From CALCHA01 sp035548175 (GTDB lineage: Bacteria; Planctomycetota; Phycisphaerae; WQYP01), in contig DASZTO010000007.1 of the NCBI GenBank assembly GCA_035548175.1, positions 29,801 to 93,800 of the forward strand: a stretch of DNA of 64,000 nt, in the 5' to 3' direction. The position numbers and the translations under genes are program-made. Shown piece after piece: positions 8,517 through 17,392 of this stretch. Numbering within the stretch: the first letter of the stretch is position 1; every line of letters starts with the position of its first letter. The notes below the pieces were generated by a model. The model was not told the origin of the DNA and ran no database searches. It was given only the letters and a program-made list of their open reading frames with translations.

Positions 8517-9290
8517 ATGAACGCCAGACCCGTCCCCGTCCCCGCGCCCCGGCCCGCGTCCGCCGCGGCGAAGCCGTCGAATCCCAGTCGTTTTGGCACG
8601 CCCTGGGCCGTGGCCGCGGTTTTCATTGTGGGCATACTCGTGGCGGGCGTACCCTTCGGCATTCTGGTGGTGACGTGGGGCAAAACGGTCGCCGGCGCTC
8701 CGGGCCGCATGGGGACGGCCATCACGCAAATGGCGGCCGACGCGATGCGTCCGAAGCTGTATCTGCGCGAGATCGTGGTGAGCAACATCGAGGATTTGAA
8801 GCGGCAGCAGAAGCTGGTGGTGCTCGAGCCGATCGTGAGCGCGGACGTGACCCGCGAGGAGGGCGATTCGAGCTGGGGCATGTACTGGGGCACCAACGTG
8901 GCGCGTGTGGCGGTGAAGGAAGCGCACACGCAATACGTGATCGATCTTTCGGGGATGGAGACGTCCGACTATCTGTACGACGATTCCGACAAGACGCTGC
9001 GCGTGCTGGTGCCCAAGCCGCGGCTGGACATGGACATGGTGTCGATCGATCCGGCGAAGATCGAAACGCTGGATCTCAGCGGGGGCTGGGCGCGGTGGGA
9101 CAAACAGGGGACGAAGGAGCGGGCCATCGCGGAACTCAAACCGACGGTGATCGTGCAGGCCAGCAAACCCTTCATCAAGGAGCAGGCGAACGAGGCGGGG
9201 ATCGCCGCGATGCAGTCGATCCTGTCGCCATTGGCGCAGGCGCTCAAGCCGCAGGGGGTGAAGGTGGAAGTACGGTATCAGGGGGAGTGA
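8517..9290 (+). CDS. DUF4230 domain membrane protein
   Basis: A 257-residue protein. ATG at 8517 follows AGGAG by 8 nt, so it is preferred to ATG at 8496. A Pro/Ala-rich N-terminus precedes one membrane helix at about residues 30-52 (PWAVAAVFIVGILVAGVPFGILVV). The remainder fits DUF4230: an early KLYLREIVVSNIEDLKRQQKLVVLE segment, a central YVIDLSGMETSDYLYD segment giving LVPKPRLDM, and a C-terminal helix (KEQANEAGIAAMQSILSPLAQAL). Family function is unknown; the topology suggests a large extracytoplasmic domain. Confidence 0.75.
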   Translation: MNARPVPVPAPRPASAAAKPSNPSRFGTPWAVAAVFIVGILVAGVPFGILVVTWGKTVAGAPGRMGTAITQMAADAMRPKLYLREIVVSNIEDLKRQQKLVVLEPIVSADVTREEGDSSWGMYWGTNVARVAVKEAHTQYVIDLSGMETSDYLYDDSDKTLRVLVPKPRLDMDMVSIDPAKIETLDLSGGWARWDKQGTKERAIAELKPTVIVQASKPFIKEQANEAGIAAMQSILSPLAQALKPQGVKVEVRYQGE

Positions 9291-9299
9291 GGACCCGAC

Positions 9300-10103
9300 T
9301 CAGTGGCCGATCGCGGCGGCCTGTTGCGACAGGTTATAGGCCAGCACGATCACGATCACGAGCGCCGCGGCGGCCATGAAAAAGGCCCCGCCGATCATCC
9401 AGCCATTGCGGTGGCGGCTCTTTTCGATCCACTCCTGCATCTGCATCGCGGAGGCCGCGTAGCTGTCGCGCACCTGCTGGAGGGCGTCGACCGCATGCTG
9501 ATTGGCCAGTTGCAGCCGGTCGATCATCATGGAGAAGCGGTTGAACGATTCGACCAGTTGCCGATCGATCTCGTTGCCCATTTCGATTTGCTCGCGGATG
9601 TTGGTGAGCGTCTCGGCATGGTCTTTCTTGGCCGGCCCCAGCGAGTTGACGACGTCGGTGACCTGCCGCTGCTGCTGGGCGTGCATGGCGAGGCGGTCGT
9701 TGATCATCTTGAGCATGTCCGCCTGCATTTTGCTGGCCTGCGGAAGCGCCTCGGCGGCGGCGGGCAAAGTCGAGAGCCGCGCGAGCAGTTCATCCTGCCG
9801 GCGCGCCTGCCCGTCCAGAGCCGCGCGAAGTTCCTGCACGGTCTGCAGCAGCGAATCGTAGCTTTGTTGAATCTTGTAGGTGGTCGCCGGCGAAACGCCC
9901 GATGCGGATCCCGAAGCGCCGCCCGATCCCGGCCCCACTTTTCCCACCACGGGGTTGTATCCGGAGTCCGCCCCGGCCCCGGCCGTTCCGGCATTGCCCA
10001 CATCCGAAGGCGCGATCAATCCCTGCCGTTCATACGCGTCATAATCGACCAGCGTGGGCTCCGGCCCGCGAATCCACTGGCGCACACGCTCGACAAGACC
10101 CAT
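9300..10103 (-). CDS. Coiled-coil protein with C-terminal membrane anchor
   Basis: A 267-residue protein of unknown function. ATG at 10103 follows GAGGAAG; the longer frame to 10202 has no such site. The N-terminus (MGLVERVRQWIRGPEPTL) is followed by a Gly/Ser/Ala-rich low-complexity stretch. A long helical, Gln-rich region (residues about 85-230) then looks like a coiled coil, ending in a single C-terminal membrane helix (IGGAFFMAAAALVIVIVLAYNL). It resembles tail-anchored scaffold or methyl-accepting-like stalks, but no signalling motif is seen. Confidence 0.7.
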   Translation of the reverse strand: MGLVERVRQWIRGPEPTLVDYDAYERQGLIAPSDVGNAGTAGAGADSGYNPVVGKVGPGSGGASGSASGVSPATTYKIQQSYDSLLQTVQELRAALDGQARRQDELLARLSTLPAAAEALPQASKMQADMLKMINDRLAMHAQQQRQVTDVVNSLGPAKKDHAETLTNIREQIEMGNEIDRQLVESFNRFSMMIDRLQLANQHAVDALQQVRDSYAASAMQMQEWIEKSRHRNGWMIGGAFFMAAAALVIVIVLAYNLSQQAAAIGH

Positions 10104-10183
10104 AGACTTCCTCGGGAGGACATTGAACCGCTGGCCGCGATTATAACATTCTTCGCGTTTCAGCGGGGAAACGGTCGGGCGAT

Positions 10184-11233
10184 TCACTGTCCGGCCAGCC
10201 ACGCCAGGTCCGGTTCCTCCAGCACCACGCGCGTCTTTGGCAGATGCGAAAAATCGAACCCGCTCACAAGGTCCAGCGCATTAACCTCTCGCAAAGAATC
10301 GATTTGCCCGCTGCGCCACGCCGCCCAACCCACGATCCGCCGCGGGCTGATCCCGGCGGCGCGGAACTGGGCGATGCGCGATTCGCCATGTCTTTTGGCC
10401 AGCCGTTTGCCATCGGCGCCGATCACCAGCGGCACGTGCGCAAATTGGGGCGGCATCCAGCCCAGCGCCCGATAGAGCGCCAGTTGCCGCGGCGTCGAGG
10501 GTAGCAGGTCGTCGCCGCGCACCACCAGGTCGATGCCCATGTGGTGATCGTCCACCACGCACGCCAGTTGATAGGCCGGTGTGCCATCGAAGCGCGTCAG
10601 AGGAAAATCCCCCGCATCCCGCGAGACATGCATCGCCCGCGGGCCGGCGATCAGATCGTCAAAGGCGATCGGTCCTTTGGGCACGCGCAGTCGCCAGCAG
10701 GCCGGCCGACGCGTGTGCTCGCGCACGGTCCGTTCGGCAAGCTCAACGCTCGGGCATTGCGCGCGGGACACCAAGCCGCCGGCACACGTTCCCGGATAGC
10801 GTGGTCCGGCGTCCCCTTCATGCGGCGCGCTGGCGGACCCAGCGACCGCCGCGGCGATGTCCGCGCGCGTGCACGTGCAGGGATAAATTGCCTCGCGCTC
10901 CCACAAGTTCTCCAGCGCCGCGGCGTAGAGGCGCCCGCGCCGCGATTGCACCACCTCGCCGTCGCCGGCCTCCCCCGGATAGGCGTCCCACGTGATGCCC
11001 AGCCAACGCAGATCGTCATAGGCCTGCCGCACCGATTCCGGCCGCGCCCGGCCCGCATCCAGGTCCTCCATGCGCATGAACACCCGCGCGCCCGCCTGCC
11101 GCGCCATCCACCAGCTCACCAGGAAGGTGCGGGCGTGCCCGAGATGCAGCGCCCCGGTGGGACTGGGCGCCAGGCGCGTCGCGCGAAAAATCAGCGGTTG
11201 ATGCGGCAAGGGGCCCTCCGAATTTCTGCTCAC
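10184..11233 (-). CDS. gluQ: Glutamyl-Q tRNA(Asp) synthetase
   Basis: A 349-residue paralogue of the glutamyl-tRNA synthetase catalytic domain that lacks the anticodon-binding part. The class I signatures are present: HIGH as HLGHAR near residue 31 and the KMSKS equivalent KRLAKRHG near 274. The zinc site of GluQ is intact (CTC, then Y-x3-C in RYPGTC). The enzyme activates glutamate without tRNA and attaches it to queuosine in tRNA(Asp). It is slightly longer than the E. coli enzyme. ATG at 11233 gives a short N-terminus before FRATRLAPSPTG. Confidence 0.9.
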   Translation of the reverse strand: MSRNSEGPLPHQPLIFRATRLAPSPTGALHLGHARTFLVSWWMARQAGARVFMRMEDLDAGRARPESVRQAYDDLRWLGITWDAYPGEAGDGEVVQSRRGRLYAAALENLWEREAIYPCTCTRADIAAAVAGSASAPHEGDAGPRYPGTCAGGLVSRAQCPSVELAERTVREHTRRPACWRLRVPKGPIAFDDLIAGPRAMHVSRDAGDFPLTRFDGTPAYQLACVVDDHHMGIDLVVRGDDLLPSTPRQLALYRALGWMPPQFAHVPLVIGADGKRLAKRHGESRIAQFRAAGISPRRIVGWAAWRSGQIDSLREVNALDLVSGFDFSHLPKTRVVLEEPDLAWLAGQ

Positions 11234-11392
11234 CCGCCCTCCCCGCCCTTGGCCGCTTCCATCATCGCCACCGCCGTGGCGCGGGCAAGAGCGGCGATTC
11301 TCGTGCGGTCCGGCGGCGGCGGACGCTCACCCGTTCAGGGCAGCCGTGAAGTCCGGCCGCGCCATGGCCGAGAATGAAAGCATTACCTTTCC

Positions 11393-12436
11393 GTGGAAAA
11401 GCACATGGCAGCGGCACATGCTGAAACTGAAGAACGGCGGCTGGCGGCGCTCAAGACCACCTGCCTGCTTGACACGCCCCTCGAAGAACGCTTCGAGCGC
11501 ATCACCCGCCTGACCTGCCAGCTCCTGCGCGTCCCCATCGCCGCCGTTTCCCTCGTGGATGGCTCCCGGCAGTGGTTCAAATCGATCCACGGGGCCGACA
11601 TGACCGAGACGCCGCGCGGCGACTCGATGTGCGCCCATGCGATCCTTCAGGAGGAGGCGCTGGTCGTTCCCAATGCCCGGGAAGACGCGCGTTTCCGAGA
11701 AAGCGCGCTGGTCTGCGGCAGCCCGCACATCGCCGCGTATGCCGGGCAATCCGTGCGCGCTCCCGACGGCAGCCGCATCGGCGCGGTGTGCGCCATAGAC
11801 ACCCGCGCCCGGTCCTTCACGCCCGAAGAAATGCAGATGCTGCGCGATATGGCCGCGATCGCCGAAGCGGAAATCTCCGCCGCGGGCGCTTCGAGCACCC
11901 AGCACGACCTGCTCGCACAGCTTGATGCCGAACACCGCCGCACGCTGCTGGATTCTCTCACGCGGCTCTGGAATCGCGAGGGCATTCTCGAGGTGCTGGA
12001 TCACCAGTGCGCGCAGGCCGTCACGGGCGGCGCTCCCCTGGCGGTGCTGCTGGCGGATGTCGATCACTTCAAGCGGATCAACGACACCTGCGGGCACGCG
12101 GCGGGCGACGGCGTGCTGCGGGAGATCGGCAAGCGGCTGCTGAACGCGCTGCGGCGCGAGGATGCCGTGGGACGTTTTGGCGGGGAGGAATTTCTCATCG
12201 TGGCGCCGGTGCGCGCCGCCGAGCAGGGAGCCGATCTCGCCCGCCGCATCGTGCAGCGCATCGCCGACACGCCCATCGCCTCGAGCGCCGGACCCTTGCC
12301 GGTCACCGTCAGCGTGGGAGGCTTCTGCGGCATTCTGCCCTCCGCCGACGCCGCGGACGCCATCATTGAACGCGCCGATGCGGCTCTTTATCAGGCCAAG
12401 GATCGGGGGCGGAACCGCGTCCAGATGTGCGCGTAA
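11393..12436 (+). CDS. GAF-GGDEF diguanylate cyclase
   Basis: A 347-residue signalling protein. A GAF domain fills residues about 20-165 (LDTPLEERFERITRLTCQLL, then IGAVCAID). A GGDEF domain follows at about 185-345. The active site is RFGGEEF, and an RxxD inhibitory site (RRED) lies five residues before it, so product feedback is expected. It makes cyclic di-GMP from two GTP. The start is GTG at 11393, with an in-frame ATG at 11405 as alternative. Two PilZ genes follow on the same strand, the likely receptors of the messenger. The GAF ligand is unknown. Confidence 0.9.
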   Translation: MEKHMAAAHAETEERRLAALKTTCLLDTPLEERFERITRLTCQLLRVPIAAVSLVDGSRQWFKSIHGADMTETPRGDSMCAHAILQEEALVVPNAREDARFRESALVCGSPHIAAYAGQSVRAPDGSRIGAVCAIDTRARSFTPEEMQMLRDMAAIAEAEISAAGASSTQHDLLAQLDAEHRRTLLDSLTRLWNREGILEVLDHQCAQAVTGGAPLAVLLADVDHFKRINDTCGHAAGDGVLREIGKRLLNALRREDAVGRFGGEEFLIVAPVRAAEQGADLARRIVQRIADTPIASSAGPLPVTVSVGGFCGILPSADAADAIIERADAALYQAKDRGRNRVQMCA

Positions 12437-12615
12437 GCGGGAGTTGGGCGGGTCCAATAAATTCCCCGGGCATTTCAAGCGGGAGTCGCGGGCTTCCGCG
12501 CTCCGCTGCAATCCAGCCTTCGCACGCTTCTTCTATAAATTCTTGCGGCCGCCTGCTTGGGTCGCCCCCGGATTCGGCCGACGTTCCATCAAACCGGAGG
12601 GTTTGGAGTGCGGCC

Positions 12616-13086
12616 ATGAGCCATGTTGGGTTATCGCGCCAGGAACTGGCGTACATGCAAAAACTGATCGCCCGCCTGGATGCGGAGCCCGCCGGACCCG
12701 GCGCCGAACGCCGCGTCCGACCGCGCTTCGATTTCTCGCACCCCCTCTGGCTCAACCTGCCCACGGAGCCGGGAAAGCCCTGGGTGCACATCCTGTCGCG
12801 CAACCTTTCCACCGGCGGCCTGGCTTTTCTCACGCGCCAGATCTTCTACGTCAACCAGCATTTGGTGGTCTCCCACGAGCTCAACGAAAAAGAGCCGCTG
12901 CTGGTGCTTTCGCGCGTGTGCTTCTGCCGGTCGCTGGAGATGAACGTTTTCGAGGTGGGACTCTCTTTTGTCGCGGTGGAAAAAGACCCGCAGCGCGAGC
13001 GGCGCGTTCCCGCTCACTGGCTTTCGCAGGTGTTTCGAAGCGACTGGCTGGCGCGGCAAAAATGCCTCGCCGGCGCCCAGGGTTGA
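12616..13086 (+). CDS. PilZ domain protein (cyclic di-GMP receptor), first of two
   Basis: A 156-residue protein whose core fits PilZ: an Arg-rich switch (ERRVRPRF) about residue 30, followed by the strand motif NLSTGGLAF matching (D/N)xSxxG. A LLVLSRVCFCRSLE strand and an FEVGLSF strand complete the barrel. It should bind cyclic di-GMP. ATG at 12616 was chosen since the 63 residues upstream in frame look non-coding. It lies 180 nt after the GGDEF gene and 28 nt before a second PilZ gene. Confidence 0.8.
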   Translation: MSHVGLSRQELAYMQKLIARLDAEPAGPGAERRVRPRFDFSHPLWLNLPTEPGKPWVHILSRNLSTGGLAFLTRQIFYVNQHLVVSHELNEKEPLLVLSRVCFCRSLEMNVFEVGLSFVAVEKDPQRERRVPAHWLSQVFRSDWLARQKCLAGAQG

Positions 13087-13113
13087 TCGTCACCCCGCCC
13101 GTGGAGGCCTCAG

Positions 13114-13536
13114 GTGAGCGTCCCTTCCGTTGAACAAAATGAACAGATCGAGGGAATTCTCGAAGCGCTCGATCGCGGCGTACGCGCCGATGCCCAGAAC
13201 CGCCGGCGCATCCAACGCCTCAACGTCCGCCTGACCCTTCAGGCGATCGTCATCGGCACTTCCGGCGGAGCGCCGCTGCGCATCCACTCCCGCAATCTCT
13301 CCCGCAGCGGCATCGGCTTCGTGTCGCGCCGGCTCTTCCGCCGGGGTGAGCGGCTGGTGATCGTGCTGCGCGTGCCCGGCCATGCGGGGAAGCTGCTGCT
13401 GGCCGAGGTGACCTTCTGCCGGTACGTCCGGCGGGCGCTGTATGAATCCGGGGCTCGGTTCATCGAAGCGGTTCCGGAGACTCCCACCGAGGGCATTCCG
13501 GCGCATTGGACGGCGGCGGCGACTGCCGGGAATTGA
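13114..13536 (+). CDS. PilZ domain protein, second of two
   Basis: A 140-residue relative of the preceding protein. The start is GTG at 13114, supported by GGAGG 6 nt upstream. PilZ motifs are the Arg cluster NRRRIQRLNVRL and NLSRSGIGFVSRRLF ((D/N)xSxxG). Later strands (LLLAEVTFCRYVRR, YESGARFIEAV) and the EGIPAHW tail parallel the first protein's RRVPAHW, so the two arose by duplication. With the upstream diguanylate cyclase it forms a compact cyclic di-GMP output locus. Confidence 0.8.
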   Translation: MSVPSVEQNEQIEGILEALDRGVRADAQNRRRIQRLNVRLTLQAIVIGTSGGAPLRIHSRNLSRSGIGFVSRRLFRRGERLVIVLRVPGHAGKLLLAEVTFCRYVRRALYESGARFIEAVPETPTEGIPAHWTAAATAGN

Positions 13537-13623
13537 TCCTGATTTTTCTTCGCGCAGCATTCCGCCGGCCGGGGCGCTGGGGGGCGTACCGGCGGATCCG
13601 CGTTCACGGCAAGAATCGAAGTG

Positions 13624-13668
13624 CAAAAAAAGTAAGGGCGAGAGGCCCTGGGAGGGAGCTCTCGCCCT
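13624..13668 (-). terminator. Rho-independent terminator of ssrA
   Basis: Read on the minus strand, a perfect 10-bp stem AGGGCGAGAG / CTCTCGCCCT with a 14-nt loop is followed by TAC and seven T residues. It lies about 145 nt beyond the mature tmRNA 3' end. On the plus side it is followed by a 12-nt G run, not T. Confidence 0.85.
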
Positions 13669-13812
13669 ATGGGGGGGGGGGGAATCGTAACCGGCCGCCA
13701 TGACGCGTTACCGGGTTTTTAACTTGTAAGGCTTCCAAGTATAGCGGTGACAGTTGCAGGATGCAAGTGTTGCCACAGAAAATCTTGAGAGCCTTGAGGG
13801 GCCGGGGGAAAG

Positions 13813-14189
13813 TGGAGGCGGAGGGAGTCGAACCCTCGTCCCGTGGCAGGTTGATGCCAGCCTCTACGTGCGTAGGTCACAGTTTATCTCATCCCTGCCG
13901 TCGCGTATGACCTGGCTTCGGCAGAGACCAGCTCCTCCTGCGTCTTAGCCCGCTGCCAAGGAACCCTGCAACGGGAGCAATCTGCTGAATGACGATGGAT
14001 CCTGAAACACAGATGATCTCAGGCCATCGTGCTGCTTATTTTAATTAGGCAGCGAGACGGAGGCTTGCGCCTCCGACTGGGAACTTGTAGTTCTCAGCAT
14101 TTAATTTTTTGCCACTCAGTTTTACGACTTGAATGACAGGTCGGCACGCCACTGGGACCACTACTGTCCGGTCGATACCTGGCGCCCCC
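13813..14189 (-). ncRNA. ssrA: Transfer-messenger RNA (tmRNA)
   Basis: About 377 nt. The acceptor stem GGGGGCG (14189-14183) pairs with CGCCTCC near the 3' end, with the G-U pair at position 3 also found in E. coli. The T arm GAGGG-TTCGACT-CCCTC and 5' landmarks (ATCGACC, GCGTGCCGA) are typical. CCA is not encoded after the discriminator A. The tag frame begins with GCT at 14098 and reads AENYKFPVGGASLRLAA, then TAA-TTAA. That is 17 residues ending in LAA, with a perfect hairpin inside. tmRNA rescues stalled ribosomes and marks the product for proteolysis. smpB is not in the window. Confidence 0.93.
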
Positions 14190-14306
14190 AAATTGTCAAA
14201 GAACGGGTCCTAGCAACAGCGGTGCGAAACCAGTTGGGGCTCTTGCCGAAACTTGATTTTGGGAGGGTTATCCCTCGCCCCGCCGTCACTGCGACTGACT
14301 GCGTAT

Positions 14307-14334
14307 ATGTTACAATTGTTTTCGGTCCAGTCAA
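14307..14334 (-). promoter_or_regulatory. Predicted sigma-70 promoter of ssrA
   Basis: On the minus strand, TTGACT (14334-14329) and TAACAT (14312-14307) are separated by 16 nt. The start would be near 14300, giving a precursor with about 110 nt removed by RNase P. A TTGACA nearer the RNA lies too close to serve. Confidence 0.5.
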
Positions 14335-14430
14335 GCGGAAAGCATGAATTCCGCTAAAAATTGTTTCTCCTGACTCCTTCGGCTTGCCCCCCCCCTCATC
14401 CTGAGCACGCCGCCGGCCGTAGTGCTGAGA

Positions 14431-15609
14431 ATGAAAAAAGTTCTGTACGTCGGCGCTGGAGCACCCTGGCTCGGCGGGGCTGGATACCTCGTCCGCCAGG
14501 CCACCACCTTGCGCGCCCTCGCCCAAATCGCCGATCTGCACCTGGCCCTGTTTGAGCTCCCTCCCGAGGCGCCCCCGCCTCCGTACGGCCAAACGGTAAC
14601 CCCGCTGGTCTTCCGCCAGATGGAAGCCGGCGGCAAGGTGCGAGCGGGACTCGCCGACCTGTTCAATCCGCTGCCCCGGCTGCTGCGGAACGTCGATCTG
14701 CCCACCGCGCGAGCGCCGCTGGTCGGACTCGACCTGACTCATTTTGACGCCGTCGTGGCGTATCGAATCGACTTCGCCCACGCTGCCGGCGCCCTGGGGC
14801 GCCCCCGGCTGATCCTGGATGTCGATGACCCGGAGCACCTGCGCTGGCGCCGGCGCATGGAAGCCCAAGGCGCCGCCATCGATTGGCGCACCGCGCGCGA
14901 TCTCGAAAAGCTCAAACGCTTCGAACGCTCGGCGGTTGCCGGCGCGGCGCAGGCGTGGGTCTGCCAGGAAAATGACCGTGCGGCCTTTTCGCGCGGCAAC
15001 CTCGTGGTCGTGCCCAACGGCGTGCGCGTGCCGCCGCGCGCCCAGCGGCGTGCGACCGGGCCGGTGGTGCTGCTGCTGGGAAATTTCGCGCCCGGTGCGG
15101 GCTCGCCCAACGCGGACGCGCTGCGCTGGTTTGCCGGCGAGGTGTGGCCGAAGGTGCGGGCGCTGGCGCCGGACGCCGAATGCCGGGTGGTCGGAAAAAT
15201 CAACGACGAATTACGTGTGCTGGTCAGCGCGGTGGGAGGGATGCGGGCGCTGGGGTTCGTGGATTCACTGGCGGGCGCTTTCGCCGAAGCTCGCCTGAGC
15301 GTCGCGCCGCTGCGCTTTGGCACCGGCACGCGCGTGAAAATTCTCGACGCCTGGGCCCATGCCTGCCCCGTCGTCAGCACCACCGCCGGCGCCGACGGCC
15401 TGCCCGCCGCGCCCGGTGAAAACATCCTGATCGCCGACGACCCCGGGCATTTTGCCGCCCGCTGCGCCGAATTGCTGCGCGATGCGCCCCGCGCCGCGGT
15501 CATCGGCGCAGCCGGTCACCGCACGGCAGCCGCGCATTTCGACGCCGCCGCCATCGAAAGCCGCCTGGCCGACCTTTTTCGGAACTTCCTCGCCCCTGAA
15601 CGCCGGTGA
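14431..15609 (+). CDS. Glycosyltransferase family 4-like
   Basis: A 392-residue GT-B fold glycosyltransferase. The N-terminal domain begins KKVLYVGAGAPWLGGAGYLVRQ, a glycine-rich loop. The C-terminal domain has LLLGNFAPGAGSPNADALRWF, FGTGTRVKILDAWAHACPVVSTTAGADGL and GENILIADDP, the nucleotide-sugar region of GT1/GT4 enzymes. GTG at 14422 is an alternative start. The gene is divergent from ssrA and is not in a visible polysaccharide cluster. Donor and acceptor are unknown; envelope or exopolysaccharide synthesis is the usual role. Confidence 0.82.
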   Translation: MKKVLYVGAGAPWLGGAGYLVRQATTLRALAQIADLHLALFELPPEAPPPPYGQTVTPLVFRQMEAGGKVRAGLADLFNPLPRLLRNVDLPTARAPLVGLDLTHFDAVVAYRIDFAHAAGALGRPRLILDVDDPEHLRWRRRMEAQGAAIDWRTARDLEKLKRFERSAVAGAAQAWVCQENDRAAFSRGNLVVVPNGVRVPPRAQRRATGPVVLLLGNFAPGAGSPNADALRWFAGEVWPKVRALAPDAECRVVGKINDELRVLVSAVGGMRALGFVDSLAGAFAEARLSVAPLRFGTGTRVKILDAWAHACPVVSTTAGADGLPAAPGENILIADDPGHFAARCAELLRDAPRAAVIGAAGHRTAAAHFDAAAIESRLADLFRNFLAPERR

Positions 15610-15652
15610 AAGCACCGCACCCAGCCCCTCCACCCCAACACCCCCACACGAC

Positions 15653-15724
15653 AGCGGGCGATGGGATTCGAACCCACGACCAACAGCTTGGAAGGCTGTG
15701 ACTCTACCACTGAGTTACGCCCGC
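15653..15724 (-). tRNA. tRNA-Gly (anticodon TCC)
   Basis: A 72-nt cloverleaf. Acceptor GCGGGCG pairs with CGCCCGC; D stem ACTC/GAGT; anticodon stem ACAGC/GCTGT with loop CTTCCAA giving anticodon TCC; T arm GTGGG-TTCGAAT-CCCAT. The discriminator is U and CCA is not encoded. Confidence 0.95.
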
Positions 15725-15829
15725 AGGAACCGCAAGTGTAGTGGGTGCGTCAGGCCGGAACAAGCGGCGGCGGTTTGACGGATAGCGCTCCGATAGTGCT
15801 CCGGCGACGCGGCGCTCCGAGCGCTGGAA

Positions 15830-17392
15830 TCACCGCGCGAAATCCACCGCCCGCACCTCGCGCAGCACCGTCACCCGAATCTCGCCCGGATAGGTCATCT
15901 CCGCCTGAATCCGCTTGGCGATGTCCCGCGCAATCAACCGCGACGTCGCATCGTCGCAACGGTCCGGATCGACGATCACCCGCACCTCGCGCCCCGCCTG
16001 AATGGCAAACGCCTGCCGCACGCCCTGGAAGCTCGTGGCGATGTCTTCGAGCTCCTTGAGCCGCTTGATGTACCGCTCCAGCGTCTCGCGCCGCGCCCCG
16101 GGCCGGGCGCCGGAAATCGCATCCGCCGCCATCACGATCGGCGTGTAGGGCGTCGTCGAGGGAATGTCGTTGTGGTGGCCCCCGATCGCATTGAGCACCG
16201 GCTCGGGCTCGTTGAGCTTCCGGCAGAATTCCATGCCGATCGCCGGGTGGCCGCCCTCCTGGTCGTGGTCCATGCTCTTGCCGATGTCATGCAGCAATCC
16301 CGCGCGGCGAGCCAACGTGCCATCGAGACCGAGTTCGTCGGCAATCATCTGCGAGAGAAACGCCACCTCCACCGAATGCCGCAGCACGTTCTGCCCATAA
16401 CTCGTGCGATAGTGCAGCCGGCCGAGCATCTCCACGACCTTGGGATGCACCCCCTGGATGTTGCACTCCAGCACCGCCTTCTTGCCCACCTGCCGAATGT
16501 TGTTCTCGATTTCTTTCTGCGTCAGATCGACAATCTCTTCGATGCGCGCGGGGTGAATGCGACCGTCGGCGATCAACTTCTCCATCGTGATCTTCGCCAC
16601 CTCGCGCCGCACCGGATCGAAGCAGTTCACCGTGATCACCCCCGGCGTGTCGTCGATGATCACATCCACCCCCGTCGCCTGCTCGAACGCCCGGATGTTC
16701 CGCCCCTCGCGCCCGATGATCCGCCCCTTCATGTCATCCGAGGGAATCTCGACGCTCTTGGTCGTGCCTTCGCTGGTCACCTCGGCCGCATACCGCTGCA
16801 TCGCCTGCAGCAGGATGTTCGTCGACTTGGTCTTTGCCTCCTCCTTGGCCTGGTCCTCGATCCGCTGCACCAGCACCGCGGTCTCGTGGCGAATCTCGTT
16901 TTCCACGCGGCTGAGCACCAACTGCCGGGCCTCCTCCGGGGACATGGTCGTGATCCGCAACAGCAAATCCTTCTGCTGCGCCAGCGTCTCCTCCAGCTGC
17001 TTCTCCTTGGTCTCCACATTTTTCTTGCGATCCGTCAGGCTGCGCTCCAGGTTCTCCAGGTTCTTTTCCTTGATCCCCAGCGTGTCCAGCTTCCGGTCCA
17101 GGGTGTCTTCGCGTTTCTGAAGCCGCTGGTCCTGTTCGCGCAGTTCCTTGCGCAGCGTTTCCACCTCTTTGTCCGCCGATTCCTTGATACGCAGGTATTC
17201 CGCCTTGGCGTCCACCTCGGCCTTCTTGACCAGCTCCGCCGCTTCCGCCTTGGCCTTGTTGAGCGTCTCAGCCGCCTCTGCCTTCGATTTGCTGATCGCC
17301 CCATTCGCGGAATTTCTCATCAACACAAATGCCCCGCCAACCCCGATCAACACCCCCGCCACCAGCCCAACCACCGCCAGCACGATCTCCAT
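15830..17392 (-). CDS. rny: Ribonuclease Y
   Basis: A 520-residue membrane endoribonuclease that starts decay of many mRNAs. Residues 1-25 are the N-terminal anchor (MEIVLAVVGLVAGVLIGVGG). A long coiled coil rich in Lys, Glu and Ala follows to about residue 190. The KH domain holds GRIIGREGRNIRAFEQATG, and the HD domain has LLHDIGKSMDH with upstream LRHSVEVAFL. Domain order and length are those of the family. ATG at 17392 follows GAGG by a few bases; the frame extends upstream without a better start. The gene stands alone. Confidence 0.95.
   Translation of the reverse strand: MEIVLAVVGLVAGVLIGVGGAFVLMRNSANGAISKSKAEAAETLNKAKAEAAELVKKAEVDAKAEYLRIKESADKEVETLRKELREQDQRLQKREDTLDRKLDTLGIKEKNLENLERSLTDRKKNVETKEKQLEETLAQQKDLLLRITTMSPEEARQLVLSRVENEIRHETAVLVQRIEDQAKEEAKTKSTNILLQAMQRYAAEVTSEGTTKSVEIPSDDMKGRIIGREGRNIRAFEQATGVDVIIDDTPGVITVNCFDPVRREVAKITMEKLIADGRIHPARIEEIVDLTQKEIENNIRQVGKKAVLECNIQGVHPKVVEMLGRLHYRTSYGQNVLRHSVEVAFLSQMIADELGLDGTLARRAGLLHDIGKSMDHDQEGGHPAIGMEFCRKLNEPEPVLNAIGGHHNDIPSTTPYTPIVMAADAISGARPGARRETLERYIKRLKELEDIATSFQGVRQAFAIQAGREVRVIVDPDRCDDATSRLIARDIAKRIQAEMTYPGEIRVTVLREVRAVDFAR

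Noticed and set aside
13671..13682. Run of about twelve G residues
   Set aside because: Probably a plain homopolymer beside the ssrA terminator; could also be a sequencing-length artefact. No function inferred.
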